A stretch of DNA of 64,000 nt from Oligoflexia bacterium (GCA_031292385.1 JARLHE010000006.1:62001-126000); one strand, 5' to 3'. Positions 9,305-20,324 are shown, counted from the first letter of the stretch. Notes: generated by a model not told the origin, from the sequence alone. A program made the numbers and translations.

Positions 9305-10612
9305 ATGAAAATCGCGGTTATCGGCACGGGTTACGTGGGTTTGGTCGCTGGCGCATGCTTTGCGGATACGGGAAACACCGTCTACTGCGTCGATAACGAT
9401 CCCGCCAAGATCGAAGCGCTGAAGCGCGGCGAGATCCCGATCTACGAGCCGGGACTTGAAACCCTCGTCAAAAGAAGCACCGCGGAAAAACGCCTTTTTT
9501 TCACGACCTCGACCGAAGAAGCGGTGACCGCGAGCGAGATCATTTTCATGGCCGTCGGAACCCCCCCTCTGCCGAACGGCGAGCCGGATTTGCGCTTCCT
9601 GAAAGCCGCTTCCGAGCAGGTCGCGCGGGCCATGACGGGCTATCGCCTCATCATCAACAAATCGACCGTGCCGATCGGCTCCCATCAGGTCGTCGCCGAA
9701 TGGATGAAGCCGTTCACGAAGTACCCCTTCGATGTCGCGAGCAATCCCGAGTTCTTGAAGGAAGGGACCGCGGTCGACGATTTCCTGAAGCCGGATCGAG
9801 TCGTCATCGGCACCGATAGCGACAAGGTCTTCGAGATGATGTCGGACCTTTACGCCCCCTTCGTGCGCCAGGGAAACCCGATTCTCCGCATGGACCCGGT
9901 CTCGGCCGAGATGACGAAGTATGCCTGCAATTCGTTTTTGGCGACGCGGATCAGCTTCATGAACGAGCTTTCACAGCTTTGCGAAAAGGTCGGTGGCGAC
10001 ATCGAATTGGTTCGCAAGGGCATGACCACGGATGTTCGCATCGGAAAGCATTTTCTCTACGCGGGCGTGGGCTACGGCGGCTCCTGTTTCCCGAAAGACG
10101 TGCAGGCGCTGATGGCGACCGCCGAACGGTATCAAGTACCCATGGAAATCGTGTCCGCGGCCGAAAGCGCGAACGCCCGCCAGAAAAAGCACATGGTCAG
10201 CCACGTCACCGCTCATTTCGGAAAAGATCTCACGGCCAGAACCTTCGCTATCTGGGGACTGGCTTTCAAGCCCAACACGGACGATATGCGGGAGGCTCCG
10301 GCCGTCACGATCATCGACGAGCTCCACGGGCTGGGCGCCCGCATCCAGACTTTCGATCCGGTCGCGTCCGAGAACGCGCGCAAGATCATGGGGACTCGCG
10401 GCGAGGGCATCCGCTACTGCGCGTCCGCCTATGAAGCGCTCGAAAACGCCGACGCTCTTTTGGTCGTCACCGAGTGGAATGAATTCAGGAATCCTGACTT
10501 CGGCCGCATCAAATCACTGCTCCGGCAGCCCGTGATTTTCGACGGCCGCAATATCTACGATCCGGCGAAGCTCCGCGAGATGGGTTTCACCTATCGCGGA
10601 ATCGGGCGCTAA
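9305..10612 (+). CDS. ugd: UDP-glucose 6-dehydrogenase
   Basis: MKIAVIGTGYVGLVAGACFADTGN, NKSTVPIGS, GYGGSCFPKDVQAL. Confidence 0.95.
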   Translation: MKIAVIGTGYVGLVAGACFADTGNTVYCVDNDPAKIEALKRGEIPIYEPGLETLVKRSTAEKRLFFTTSTEEAVTASEIIFMAVGTPPLPNGEPDLRFLKAASEQVARAMTGYRLIINKSTVPIGSHQVVAEWMKPFTKYPFDVASNPEFLKEGTAVDDFLKPDRVVIGTDSDKVFEMMSDLYAPFVRQGNPILRMDPVSAEMTKYACNSFLATRISFMNELSQLCEKVGGDIELVRKGMTTDVRIGKHFLYAGVGYGGSCFPKDVQALMATAERYQVPMEIVSAAESANARQKKHMVSHVTAHFGKDLTARTFAIWGLAFKPNTDDMREAPAVTIIDELHGLGARIQTFDPVASENARKIMGTRGEGIRYCASAYEALENADALLVVTEWNEFRNPDFGRIKSLLRQPVIFDGRNIYDPAKLREMGFTYRGIGR

Positions 10613-11427
10613 CGCTCCAATCCCCGAATCGCCCGAATCCGCTTGGAGCGCTTCAGCTCTTCAAGCCTCTCGTCGTTAGCGGGCGTGAAATCGCGGCGTG
10701 GATGCCAAACGTGAAATTGAATGGCTAGGCCCTTCATCGACTTGATCCGGTAGCCCAGGTTCTGAAGGCGGATCTCGACATCCGTATCCTCGCGTCCGTA
10801 GCCTTCGTATTGTTCGTCAAACCCGTTGATGGCCTCGAGCGCGCGCCGCGGAATGGAGTAATTGCAGCCCTTCAGGTCGACGACGCGATTCATCTTAAAA
10901 AGGTGCCTCAAGGTTTTCGAAGGCACGCGAAAGCTTCGATTCAGGAACTCGGTGTCGTTTTTCAAAGCGCTCATGATCAGCGGCAAGCGCGGGTGATCGA
11001 AATATCCCGCGGAAATCTGATCCACCGTCAACGCCGTGCTGATCAGCGGGCCCAGCTCAACCCGACGGCCCGCCAGGTAATGACCCTCCTCCTGGTTTTC
11101 GAGATGATCGCGCACATAATCCCGATGCGGAACGCAATCGCCGTCGAGAAAAATAAAAACCGACCCGGTCGCCTCGCGCGCGGCTTGATTCAAAATGCGG
11201 CACTTTCGGAATCCCTGGTGCTCTTGCCAGAAATAACGGACTTTGAACGCCGATTTGGCGGCAAAGCTCTCGACGAGCTGGCGAGTCGTATCGGAAGACC
11301 CGTCGTCGCAAACGAGGATCTCGAAATCGCGCGTGGACTGGCGCTCCACCGCCGCGAGCACCAGCGAAAGATGCCTCGGCATTTCATAAGTACAGATGAA
11401 AAGAGAGCCCGCCACCGGCTTCGTCAA
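10609..11427 (-). CDS. Family 2 glycosyltransferase with C-terminal galactosyltransferase-like region
   Basis: FEILVCDDGSSDTTRQL, FLDGDCVPHRDYV, YEGYGREDTDVEIRLQ; TTG or GTG start inferred because the longer ORF overlaps the upstream gene. Confidence 0.8.
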   Translation of the reverse strand: MTKPVAGSLFICTYEMPRHLSLVLAAVERQSTRDFEILVCDDGSSDTTRQLVESFAAKSAFKVRYFWQEHQGFRKCRILNQAAREATGSVFIFLDGDCVPHRDYVRDHLENQEEGHYLAGRRVELGPLISTALTVDQISAGYFDHPRLPLIMSALKNDTEFLNRSFRVPSKTLRHLFKMNRVVDLKGCNYSIPRRALEAINGFDEQYEGYGREDTDVEIRLQNLGYRIKSMKGLAIQFHVWHPRRDFTPANDERLEELKRSKRIRAIRGLER

Positions 11428-12335
11428 TCGACCCTCCGGTAGCTTCGGTATTCGAAAAGCCTGACGCCGGTCGCGCGCTCCACGAGATCGAGCAGGACTT
11501 TTTTGGAATCGCTCCACTCCCAGGCAAACGGCGACCGGGCAAGATCCCAGTGCCATCCCTTGGCGCGAATCCGCTCTTTCATTACCGCCGGATGAGTGCC
11601 CTGAAAGGGACGCAAGCCCCAAAAGCGTTTGTAGCGATAGTTGTCGCCAGTATGCGGCAGCATCTCGGCCGCCGCCTTTTTATCCGGATCGCCGTGATAA
11701 AGCTGGTCCATGAAAAAAGTCTTTTCGCGCATAGCCTCGGGCGTGCGCACCCAACCGTAGTGGAAAACCCGGGCGCCCGAGCGGGTCACGCGAAGCTTCG
11801 AGCCGTCCAACTTTCTGAAGCTCTGGGCGTCCCCCACGCTTCGTGCCCCGCTCGCGCGCTTGAACGCCCGCACCTCGCGGCGATAAGCGCTGCGAGTCTG
11901 CTGAACCACATCAAACGATCCATAAAAGTGAACGTAATCGAAAAGAAGCCCGTCCACTTCTGGGCGCTGATCCGCGGAGCGCATCGCCTGGCGCAAAGCC
12001 TCGGCATCGGCCTCGTGGAAAACCTCGTCCGCCTGAAGATAGACGCACCAATCTCCGCGGCATTTATCGAGCGCGAGATTGGTTTGCTCGGAAAGAATGA
12101 GCCCCGCCTTTTTCTTTTCCGGATCGTCGAGCGGCCAGCGGCTTTCGAAGGTGACGATTTTTCCGCCGCCCTCGTTTCGCGCAAGCTCCGCGATTTTCTG
12201 GGCCGTGTCGTCGTCGCCGATGCCGACATTGATGACCAGTTCGTCCACCAAGGGCAGCAACGAGCGCAGCGATTCGATATAGGGGTAATCAAAGCGCGTG
12301 CCGTTTCTGATCAGCGTGAATCCGGAAACCTTCAC
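11424..12335 (-). CDS. Glycosyltransferase-like protein
   Basis: ESLRSLLPLVDELVINVGIGDDDT, CVYLQADEVFHE. Confidence 0.75.
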   Translation of the reverse strand: MKVSGFTLIRNGTRFDYPYIESLRSLLPLVDELVINVGIGDDDTAQKIAELARNEGGGKIVTFESRWPLDDPEKKKAGLILSEQTNLALDKCRGDWCVYLQADEVFHEADAEALRQAMRSADQRPEVDGLLFDYVHFYGSFDVVQQTRSAYRREVRAFKRASGARSVGDAQSFRKLDGSKLRVTRSGARVFHYGWVRTPEAMREKTFFMDQLYHGDPDKKAAAEMLPHTGDNYRYKRFWGLRPFQGTHPAVMKERIRAKGWHWDLARSPFAWEWSDSKKVLLDLVERATGVRLFEYRSYRRVD

Positions 12336-13123
12336 GGCTGGTCCTGCCCGGAATTTTGAGAGAACTGCCAGATTTTAACGTGCCGGACGGCTCGCGAGAT
12401 CCCTTCGAGCACCGAGATCACCAGTCCGTGCATGCCGTCTTTGTAAGCGCCGTAGTAAAAATAATTCTTCAAAAACATGGCCGGAAACGCGCCCAAAATC
12501 CTAAAAACATTCGTGCGCTGCCCCGCCGCGACCCGATCGCGCGCCTCGATCGTCGTATATTTGTTCATCTTCTCGAGAAACCGCTCGGGAGCGAAATCAG
12601 GGGAATGAAGCAAGGGTTCGTGAATCTCGTCGGGCATTTCCGGAAAGACCGGGTATTCGTGAATATCGTTCACGTACTCGACCCCGTCGCGGCGAAAAAA
12701 TCGGTCCTGATAACTTGGGTTCCAAATGCCGTGGTGAATGGCTTTGCCTAAAAAATATTCGATGCGGCGAATTTTGTATGCGCGCCTCGATGGGCCTCCG
12801 ACCTGTGAAAGAAGCGCCTGAATTTTCGCGGCAAGCTCCGGGGTGCACTCTTCGTCGGCATCGACGACCAAAATCCAATCGTTGCGCGCTTCCTTCATCG
12901 CGAAGCTGCGTTGATCGCGAAACCCGCTCCAAGGCCGCGCCAAAAAGCGGATGCGCCCCGCCCAAGGCGCGTGCGGATCCTCGCAGATGCTCCGCGTGCG
13001 ATCCTTGCTCTCGGCATCGACAACCAGGATTTCGTCCGCCCACGTCAGGGAATTCAGGCAGCGGGCGATGTGCTTTTCCTCGTCTCGGGTAATGATTGCG
13101 GCGGTAACCGGTAATCGTGACAT
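12332..13123 (-). CDS. Family 2 glycosyltransferase (WaaE/KdtX-like)
   Basis: VTAAIITRDEEKHIARCLNSLTWADEILVVDAESKDRT. Confidence 0.88.
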   Translation of the reverse strand: MSRLPVTAAIITRDEEKHIARCLNSLTWADEILVVDAESKDRTRSICEDPHAPWAGRIRFLARPWSGFRDQRSFAMKEARNDWILVVDADEECTPELAAKIQALLSQVGGPSRRAYKIRRIEYFLGKAIHHGIWNPSYQDRFFRRDGVEYVNDIHEYPVFPEMPDEIHEPLLHSPDFAPERFLEKMNKYTTIEARDRVAAGQRTNVFRILGAFPAMFLKNYFYYGAYKDGMHGLVISVLEGISRAVRHVKIWQFSQNSGQDQP

Positions 13124-13124
13124 A

Positions 13125-14246
13125 TCAGCGCGCCACCCGCCGGCATTCGGTCATAACGGAATCCACGTCGATCATCGCCATACAGCGATGCTGCTCTTGA
13201 ACGCAGACATGCACCCCGCACCAAGGCGGCATGCCGGGCATCGCGTCGCGGCGGCAAGGAAGGTTTTCGATATAAAGAAGCGGGTGGATTTTTCGGTCAT
13301 AAGGATGCCACTCGAAGGGATCCTCCGGCCCGAAAACCGTGACGGTCGGACAGCCCACCGCGACCGCGATATGCCTTGGCCCCGAATCATTGCCCGCGCA
13401 GACTGATGCCAGGGTCATAACGGCCGCAAGCTGGCGCAAGGACAGATCGCGCTCGGCCGTAATTCTCGAGCGGATCGCGGCATGCAAACCTGGATCGCTC
13501 ACTTGCTTGAGAAGGCTCCGTTCGAGCGCCTTTAAAAAATCGTCAAACTCCGATTTTTCGGAAGGACCCAAAACCGCCAGGACGCGCCCGCCCTTCACGT
13601 CATTCGCCCAGCGCACGGCGAGCTCGGCGTAACGCTCGATCGGCCATGCTTTCGCGGGACGGCTGGCGCCGAGCCCTATCACCAAAAGCGGTCCGGTCGA
13701 AGCGAGGCCCGATCTGCTCAGGCGTTGGGCCGCCTCTTCCCGTTCGCGCTCATGAATATAGATCTGCGGCAGTCGTCCTGAAGGAACCTGGATGCCGAGC
13801 GCGCGTACCGCGTCCATATCGCGCTCGATAATCGGCTTAACGATTCCTTTGCCCGGAATCTCGACCGTCGAATGGCGATTGCGATCTTTATGTCCGTGAA
13901 AATGAATCGAGCGGATCGGAGCCCCGGTCGCGAATGCGATCATCGCGCTCGAGGGGCTCGCATGAAGATTGACGACGCAGTCGAAATGCTCGCGTCGAAG
14001 CTTCAAGGCCAGTCGCATCACGGATTTCGCGCGCGCGCCACGATCCTCGAAACGCTCGTATTTCCAAATTTGAGAAACGGCCGGGTGATTCTCGAGCAAG
14101 GGAGCCCAAGTCGAGGTCACCGCGACATGAATATCAGCCGCTGGCCATGCACGTTTCAATTCCGCGAGGGCCGCTGTCATAAGCACGGTGTCACCGAGAG
14201 CACGGAGCTTCATGAGGAGAATTTTTTTAGGTCGGGGCGTCACCAT
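13125..14246 (-). CDS. Glycosyltransferase family 9, LPS heptosyltransferase
   Basis: ILLMKLRALGDTVLMTAALAELKRAWP; VCAGNDSGPRHIAVAVGCPTVTVFGPEDPFEWHPY. Confidence 0.9.
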   Translation of the reverse strand: MVTPRPKKILLMKLRALGDTVLMTAALAELKRAWPAADIHVAVTSTWAPLLENHPAVSQIWKYERFEDRGARAKSVMRLALKLRREHFDCVVNLHASPSSAMIAFATGAPIRSIHFHGHKDRNRHSTVEIPGKGIVKPIIERDMDAVRALGIQVPSGRLPQIYIHEREREEAAQRLSRSGLASTGPLLVIGLGASRPAKAWPIERYAELAVRWANDVKGGRVLAVLGPSEKSEFDDFLKALERSLLKQVSDPGLHAAIRSRITAERDLSLRQLAAVMTLASVCAGNDSGPRHIAVAVGCPTVTVFGPEDPFEWHPYDRKIHPLLYIENLPCRRDAMPGMPPWCGVHVCVQEQHRCMAMIDVDSVMTECRRVAR

Positions 14247-14275
14247 GCTGATTCATCCACTATACAGCGAGAAAG

Positions 14276-14319
14276 CCAAAAAAAAACCCTCGGTTAGGCT
14301 TTACGCACCAACCGAGGGT
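14276..14319 (-). terminator. Rho-independent terminator of the Ala-rich gene
   Basis: ACCCTCGGTT...AACCGAGGGT, perfect 10-bp stem, T tract on minus strand. Confidence 0.88.
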
Positions 14320-14344
14320 CTTAAAAAAACAAGAAAGCGGCAGA

Positions 14345-14578
14345 TTACTGAGCCGAGGTCTCGTCCTTCTTGGCTTTCTTCATCTTCTTCTTGCCCTTGT
14401 GGGTCTTGGTGGTCTTGGCAGCAGGAGCGGCCTCAGCCGGAGCCGGAGCTGCGGTGTTAGCAGCAGGAGCAGCAGGAGCGGCAGCGCCGGTGTTAGCAGC
14501 AGCGCCAGTGTTAGCACCTTCTTGAGCGAAAGCGACGACAGAAGCCAAAGCGAAAGCAGCAACGATAATCTTCTTCAT
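14345..14578 (-). CDS. Small exported Ala/Pro-rich protein with Lys-rich tail
   Basis: MKKIIVAAFALASVVAFAQ signal peptide, low-complexity Ala/Pro middle, KTHKGKKKMKKAKKDE tail; own terminator. Confidence 0.75.
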   Translation of the reverse strand: MKKIIVAAFALASVVAFAQEGANTGAAANTGAAAPAAPAANTAAPAPAEAAPAAKTTKTHKGKKKMKKAKKDETSAQ

Positions 14579-14718
14579 AAAATCTCCTTAAAAGATTCTT
14601 AGATGTTTGTTCATTTGGGATGCAAAAAATCACCCCACCCCTATTTAGTTAGAAGCGGGGCGGATTCGCAAGAAAAAAGTCAGGTATGTTGAAACATGAT
14701 ACACTGTCGCGAAACGCA

Positions 14719-15360
14719 TCAAAATTTCGAATCAAACGTGTAAATATGCCGAATGTCGATGTGTTGAAAGCGCAGATGCTTCAATTTCATGGCAGCTAGC
14801 TGCAGGATCAACTTAGTTTGACGCCCCTTGTCTTGGAAGCGGACTTTCTTAATCTCACCCAAGATAAACGATTCCATCTCGGCCGGATGAAAACAAAATC
14901 CGCGCGAAAACTCGTAGGTGCCCTGAAAAGGAACCAATCGCGCCTCGAATACGTCTCCGCGCGCGAAGCCCCGATTGATCTCGGCATCCGTCACCGTGTA
15001 GGTCTTGTTCGAAAACAGATCCGTGACGACAAATCCCTTTCCAATCCAAGCAAAGCGTTTGAGCCGAAAGATCGAATGCACGGTTGAGCAGAAGTCGCGA
15101 TAGATTTTCAGGTCTTCGCCGCTAAAGCGGTCTTTGTTCTGACGGAAATAATATTTGATCGGGGGAAGGTCGACCCCCGGCAGGTCGCGGTCGAAAATAT
15201 ACCAGTCCATGAAAATGCACATGCGCTGCTCGAACTCGCCGTCATCCTCATAAACAATCCCGGTCTTATCGAAATACTCCTGCTTGGCGTTGTAAACCTC
15301 GCGGTAGTACTCGCCGGTGGTGAACTCTTCGATGACGGGTTCTAAATATTTTTGGTACAC
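14719..15360 (-). CDS. Conserved-looking protein of unknown function, translationally coupled to carA
   Basis: Start overlaps the carA stop; well-formed globular protein, no family recognised. Confidence 0.75.
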   Translation of the reverse strand: MYQKYLEPVIEEFTTGEYYREVYNAKQEYFDKTGIVYEDDGEFEQRMCIFMDWYIFDRDLPGVDLPPIKYYFRQNKDRFSGEDLKIYRDFCSTVHSIFRLKRFAWIGKGFVVTDLFSNKTYTVTDAEINRGFARGDVFEARLVPFQGTYEFSRGFCFHPAEMESFILGEIKKVRFQDKGRQTKLILQLAAMKLKHLRFQHIDIRHIYTFDSKF

Positions 15361-16502
15361 GCTCTCTCCATCATGCGCACAAATCGCTCAAAAAGCTCGA
15401 CCGAATCGTGAGGACCAGGGCAGGCCTCGGGGTGATACTGGACGGAAAACGCGTTCGCGGACGGGACCGCCAAACCTTCGACGGTCTTGTCATTCAGATT
15501 GATATGCGTCACCTCGATCTCTTTGGGCAACGAGCTTCCGTCAACCGCGTATCCATGATTGTGGGAGCTGATCTCGACATGTCCGGTCGACCGATCGATC
15601 ACCGGCTGATTGCCTCCGCGATGCCCGAACTTCAGCTTGTACGTCTTCGCGCCCATCGCCAACGCCAAAATCTGATGCCCCATGCAAACTCCGAAGAGCG
15701 GTACCTTGCCCACCAACGCGCGCACGGTTTTCGCGGCATACGGGGCGGCAGCCGGATCACCAGGCCCGTTCGAGAGGAAAATTCCATCCGGCTTACGCGA
15801 AAGAATCTCATCGGCTGAAGTGTTTGCCGGCACCACTTCGATTTCACAGCCGAAATGCTCGAGACTGTTCAGCAGATTCCATTTCAAGCCGAAATCCATC
15901 GCGACCACCTTGTACTTACCGCTGCCGGCGGCGGATTTGCCCCAGCGGTAACTCTTTTTGGTAGTCACCTCGCCGATCAAGTCCCGGCCCTCGAAGCGAG
16001 GCAAGCCCTCCAGCAAATCACGGGCGCGAGCTCGATCTTCCAGCGGCAAGATCACCCCGCGAACGACGCCTTGGGCGCGCAGATGCCGGGTCAAAGCGCG
16101 GGTGTCGATTCCGTAAATTCCGGGAATTCCGTGCTCTTCGAGATAAGCGCGAAGCGAGCCGCGCGAGCGCCAATTCGAGGGCTCTTCGCTCATTTCGTGA
16201 ACGATAAAACCGGCGCACCAAGGATGCTGGCTTTCCGGATCCTCGTCGTTCACTCCCGTGTTTCCGATATGCGGCGTGGTCATACAGACCATCTGGCCGT
16301 AGTAAGAAGGATCGGTCAGGATTTCCTGGTATCCGGTCATCGACGTATTGAAAACGACCTCGCCATAGCCGCGATCTTTGGCTAACCCCGAGGTTTTCGA
16401 AGCTTTCACGATGGAATCGGCGGTCACCGGCGCCCCGAAGAGCAATCCTTCGAACTCCTGACCATCCTCGAGAATCAATACGCCCTTGCGATCATTTTTC
16501 AT
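15342..16502 (-). CDS. carA: Carbamoyl-phosphate synthase small subunit
   Basis: FNTSMTGYQEILTDPSYYGQ, LFGVCMGHQILALAMGAKTYKLKFGHRGGNQPV, FSVQYHPEACPGPHD. Confidence 0.95.
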   Translation of the reverse strand: MKNDRKGVLILEDGQEFEGLLFGAPVTADSIVKASKTSGLAKDRGYGEVVFNTSMTGYQEILTDPSYYGQMVCMTTPHIGNTGVNDEDPESQHPWCAGFIVHEMSEEPSNWRSRGSLRAYLEEHGIPGIYGIDTRALTRHLRAQGVVRGVILPLEDRARARDLLEGLPRFEGRDLIGEVTTKKSYRWGKSAAGSGKYKVVAMDFGLKWNLLNSLEHFGCEIEVVPANTSADEILSRKPDGIFLSNGPGDPAAAPYAAKTVRALVGKVPLFGVCMGHQILALAMGAKTYKLKFGHRGGNQPVIDRSTGHVEISSHNHGYAVDGSSLPKEIEVTHINLNDKTVEGLAVPSANAFSVQYHPEACPGPHDSVELFERFVRMMERACTKNI

Positions 16503-17793
16503 AAACCACCTGCCCGTTCACAATCGTTGCCGCTACCTCACCGCGAAACTCGCGGTCGATAAACGGAGAGTTATGGCTCTTGGAAAGAATCCGGTCCCGA
16601 CTTAGTTTCCACAACTGTCCGGGACGAATCAAGCTCACGTCGGCGACCGCTCCGATGGCGAGCCCCCCGGCGGAAAGGCCCAACAAACGGGCCGGCGCCG
16701 CGGTTAAAGACTCGATCCACCGCCGGGGAGAGAGCTGCCCACGATGAACCAGATCCAAGGTGACCGGAACGGCCGTCTGCAATCCCAGAATTCCGTTCGC
16801 GGCCTGCTCGAATTTCGTATTTTTATCGATCTCGCCGTGCGGCGCATGATCGGTCGCGATAATATCGATTACTCCGTCCGCAAGCGCCTTGACGATCGCT
16901 TCACGGTCCTCTTCCGAGCGAAGCGGAGGCGCCATTTTGAAATTCGGATCGAGCGAGCGAGTCGCTTCTTCATTCAAGGCCAAATGGTGAGGGCAAGCCT
17001 CGGCGGTGACCGGCAAGCCGTCTTCTTTGGCGCGACGGACATGCTCGAGCCCGACGATGGTCGAGATATGCGCGATATGCACCGGATTGCGCGTGAGACG
17101 GCAAAGCGCGATCTCCCGCGCGACCATGATTTCCTCGGCGGCGGCCGGATTGCCCTTCATCCCGAGCGAGCGGGAGACGGCGCCCTCGTTCAGCGACGCG
17201 CCGTCGACCAGGTTGAGATCTTCCGCATGACTGATAATCGGAAGCTTGAGCGATTTCGCCAGCTCCATCGCCCGGCGCATGATCAGGGAATTCATCACGG
17301 GCATGCCATCGTCGCTGAGCGCCCGAATGCCTTCGCGCGCCATTGCTTCGATCTCGGCGAGCTCGATCCCCTTCAGGCCCTTGGTCACCGCGCCGATCAC
17401 ATGCACGCGGCAAGACGCGAACTCCTTGGCGCGATCGCGGATGAACGCCGTGATTTTTGGGTTATCGTTCACCGGCGCGGTATTGGCCATGCAAGCGACC
17501 GCCGTGAAGCCGCCCGCGACCGCGGCCCGGGGTCCCGTTTCGATCGTTTCTTTGTACTCGAGCCCCGGCTCGCGCAAATGCACGTGCACGTCGATCAAAC
17601 CCGGGGTCACCCAGCAATCGCGCGCTTCGATCGTGCGCGTACCGGGCTTTGCGGGAATTTTTCCCGGCTCATCGATCGCGGCGATCTTTTCGCCCTCGAT
17701 CAAAAGATCGAGAACGGCATCGCGGCCGCCTCCGGACGCATCGATAAGGCGTCCTCCTCGAATCAAAATGGAACCAGGACCGTTTTTCCCCAT
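16492..17793 (-). CDS. pyrC: Dihydroorotase
   Basis: PGLIDVHVHLREPGLEYKETIETG; ATDHAPH. Confidence 0.93.
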   Translation of the reverse strand: MGKNGPGSILIRGGRLIDASGGGRDAVLDLLIEGEKIAAIDEPGKIPAKPGTRTIEARDCWVTPGLIDVHVHLREPGLEYKETIETGPRAAVAGGFTAVACMANTAPVNDNPKITAFIRDRAKEFASCRVHVIGAVTKGLKGIELAEIEAMAREGIRALSDDGMPVMNSLIMRRAMELAKSLKLPIISHAEDLNLVDGASLNEGAVSRSLGMKGNPAAAEEIMVAREIALCRLTRNPVHIAHISTIVGLEHVRRAKEDGLPVTAEACPHHLALNEEATRSLDPNFKMAPPLRSEEDREAIVKALADGVIDIIATDHAPHGEIDKNTKFEQAANGILGLQTAVPVTLDLVHRGQLSPRRWIESLTAAPARLLGLSAGGLAIGAVADVSLIRPGQLWKLSRDRILSKSHNSPFIDREFRGEVAATIVNGQVVYEK

Positions 17794-18434
17794 TACTTCA
17801 ACTCCCGAAACATTCGATCGAACCTGAATTTAGGAAACCAGCTTCTCGAGCCCCCGTCGACGGAAAGCCAAATACAAAGCACGCGTCCCTTGATCGTGGA
17901 AGCCGGGATTACCCCCCAGCTTTTTCCGCGGTCTTCGGCCAGAATCTGAGACCCCGTTCGCAAATCACCGAGCACATACACGCTCCCCGAGGGAACCGCC
18001 GTGGGCGGGGCATCCGGGATCACCGGAGGCTCGAGACAAACCCCGTGTTCGCGAAAATTCCCGGCATCCGCCGGTAAACCCTCGGTGCCGCAACCGGCGT
18101 CCTGAATCCGCTGCGCGACGGACTTGCCGTCGACAAGAAGCGAGCCCTTGCGAATCTCCACCGTCTCGCCGGGAATCGCGATCACGCGCTTGATATAATC
18201 CCGCTTATCGAGCTCATCCGGAGAATAGAGAACCAAATCGCCTCGCTTGGGCTCCTTGCGCGGCCATTTGACGGCAAAAACGATATCGCCGGGCTCGAGA
18301 GTGGGACGCATCGCGAGCGTCGGGATTCGGTAGGCTTCTATGACGAAAATGCGGATCAACAAAGAAACCACCACGGTCACGGCGATCGTGATGCCGTAAT
18401 CGCGGGTCAGATTTCGATTCTCGCCATTAGTCAA
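17793..18434 (-). CDS. lepB: Signal peptidase I
   Basis: N-terminal [43 protein letters not shown]. Confidence 0.85.
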   Translation of the reverse strand: MTNGENRNLTRDYGITIAVTVVVSLLIRIFVIEAYRIPTLAMRPTLEPGDIVFAVKWPRKEPKRGDLVLYSPDELDKRDYIKRVIAIPGETVEIRKGSLLVDGKSVAQRIQDAGCGTEGLPADAGNFREHGVCLEPPVIPDAPPTAVPSGSVYVLGDLRTGSQILAEDRGKSWGVIPASTIKGRVLCIWLSVDGGSRSWFPKFRFDRMFRELK

Positions 18435-20223
18435 TCTTCAAGACCGCAAGGAACGCTTCCTGCGGGACCTCCACGCTGCCGACCTGTTTCATGCGCTTTT
18501 TGCCCTCTTTTTGTTTTTCGAGGAGCTTGCGCTTACGGCTGATATCGCCGCCGTAACATTTCGCCGTCACGTTTTTCCGCAAAGCCGAAAGCGTTTCGCG
18601 CGCGACGACCTTGGTGCCGATCGCGGCCTGGATCGCCACTTCGTACATCTGGCGATCGATCAACTCCTTGAGCTTCTTCGTCAGCTCACGGCCGCGGTAC
18701 GCCGCCTTGTCGCGATGGATGATCACGGATAGCGCATCGACCGTTTCGCCGTTCAGCATGATGTCGAGCTTGACGAGGTTAGCGGCCCTGTATTCCGATA
18801 GTTCGTAATCCATCGACGCGTAGCCCTTGGTCGCGCTTTTCAGCCGGTCGTAGAAGTCGAAAACCATTTCGTTGAGCGGCATCTGATAGACCAGCGCGAC
18901 CCGGTCTTTCGTCACGTAATCGAGCTTATCCTGCATGCCTCTGCGGTCGTTGCAAAGAGCCATCACGACGCCCACGTATTCAGCGGGCATATGAACGGTC
19001 AGCTTGATGTAAGGCTCTTCGATCAACTCGATTTTCGTCTGCTCCGGGAGCTTGGCCGGATTGTCCACCCAAAGCGTCTCTCCCGCCGTGGTCGTCACTT
19101 TGTACACGACCGAAGGCGCGGTCGTGATGAGGCTTAAGCCGTACTCGCGCTCGAGGCGCTCCTGCACGACATCCATGTGAAGAAGGCCTAAAAAGCCGCA
19201 GCGAAAACCGAAACCCAGCGCGTTCGAGGTCTCGGGCTCGAACGCGATCGCCGAGTCGTTGAGACGAAGTTTTTCGAGCGCCTCTTTCAGGTCGTTGTAC
19301 TCGTCGGCATCGATCGGATAGACGCCGCAAAAAACCATGGGCTTGGCTTCCTTGAAGCCGCCGAGCGACGCGGATGAGAGATTACCGGCGTCCATGATGG
19401 TGTCGCCGACCTTCATGTCGCGCACGTCGCGGATACCGCAGACGATCGCCGCGACCTCTCCCGACCGGACCTCCTCGACGTCGGTGAACTTAGGCGAGAA
19501 CGTTCCCACCCGCTGCACTTCAAACTCTTTGCCCACGTGATAAAGACGGATTTTCAGGCCCTTTTTGATGCTGCCCTCGAACACGCGGCAAAGCGCGATC
19601 ACGCCTTGATAGGGATCGTACCAGCTATCGAAAATCAACGCGCGCAACGGCTCGTTATCCGCGTCTTTAGGCGGAGGCACGTATTTCACGACCGCCTCGA
19701 GCACGTCGTCGATGCCGATCCCGGTTTTAGCGCTCGCCAACACCGCGCGATTCACGTCGACCATTCCGATCATCTCGTCGACCTCTTTCAGGACGCGTTC
19801 GGGATCCGCCGACGGCAAATCGATCTTGTTCACGACCGGAATAATTTCAAGATTGATCTCGAGCGCCATGAAAACATTGGCGAGCGTTTGCGCTTCGACC
19901 CCTTGTGAAGCGTCCACGACCAAGATCGCGCCTTCGCACGCCGCAAGCGAGCGGGAAACTTCGTAAGTGAAATCCACGTGGCCGGGCGTATCGATCAGAT
20001 TCAAAATGTACTGCTGCCCGTCTTTCGCCTTGTAGTTGAGACGAACGCTCTGAGCCTTGATCGTGATTCCGCGCTCGCGCTCGATGTCCATATTGTCGAG
20101 AAACTGGGATTCCATCTCACGGGCCGTCACGGTTCCCGTTCGCTCGAGAAGCCGATCAGCCAATGTCGACTTTCCATGGTCGATATGCGCGATGATACAG
20201 AAGTTGCGGATGTTTTTGGACAT
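18427..20223 (-). CDS. lepA: Elongation factor 4
   Basis: [30 protein letters not shown]; full-length LepA. Confidence 0.97.
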   Translation of the reverse strand: MSKNIRNFCIIAHIDHGKSTLADRLLERTGTVTAREMESQFLDNMDIERERGITIKAQSVRLNYKAKDGQQYILNLIDTPGHVDFTYEVSRSLAACEGAILVVDASQGVEAQTLANVFMALEINLEIIPVVNKIDLPSADPERVLKEVDEMIGMVDVNRAVLASAKTGIGIDDVLEAVVKYVPPPKDADNEPLRALIFDSWYDPYQGVIALCRVFEGSIKKGLKIRLYHVGKEFEVQRVGTFSPKFTDVEEVRSGEVAAIVCGIRDVRDMKVGDTIMDAGNLSSASLGGFKEAKPMVFCGVYPIDADEYNDLKEALEKLRLNDSAIAFEPETSNALGFGFRCGFLGLLHMDVVQERLEREYGLSLITTAPSVVYKVTTTAGETLWVDNPAKLPEQTKIELIEEPYIKLTVHMPAEYVGVVMALCNDRRGMQDKLDYVTKDRVALVYQMPLNEMVFDFYDRLKSATKGYASMDYELSEYRAANLVKLDIMLNGETVDALSVIIHRDKAAYRGRELTKKLKELIDRQMYEVAIQAAIGTKVVARETLSALRKNVTAKCYGGDISRKRKLLEKQKEGKKRMKQVGSVEVPQEAFLAVLKID

Positions 20224-20324
20224 TGGCGGGGAAGTTATCAGAGCGTTGGGGGTGAGAGCAAGGAAGAGGAGCATAAAGATCTGAGGGGTTGCGCTCATTT
20301 CGGTATTTCAGTATATGCCCTAGA

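Noticed and set aside
16744-17949. 401-aa ORF on + strand
   Set aside because: Antisense to pyrC and lepB; both are well-supported genes.
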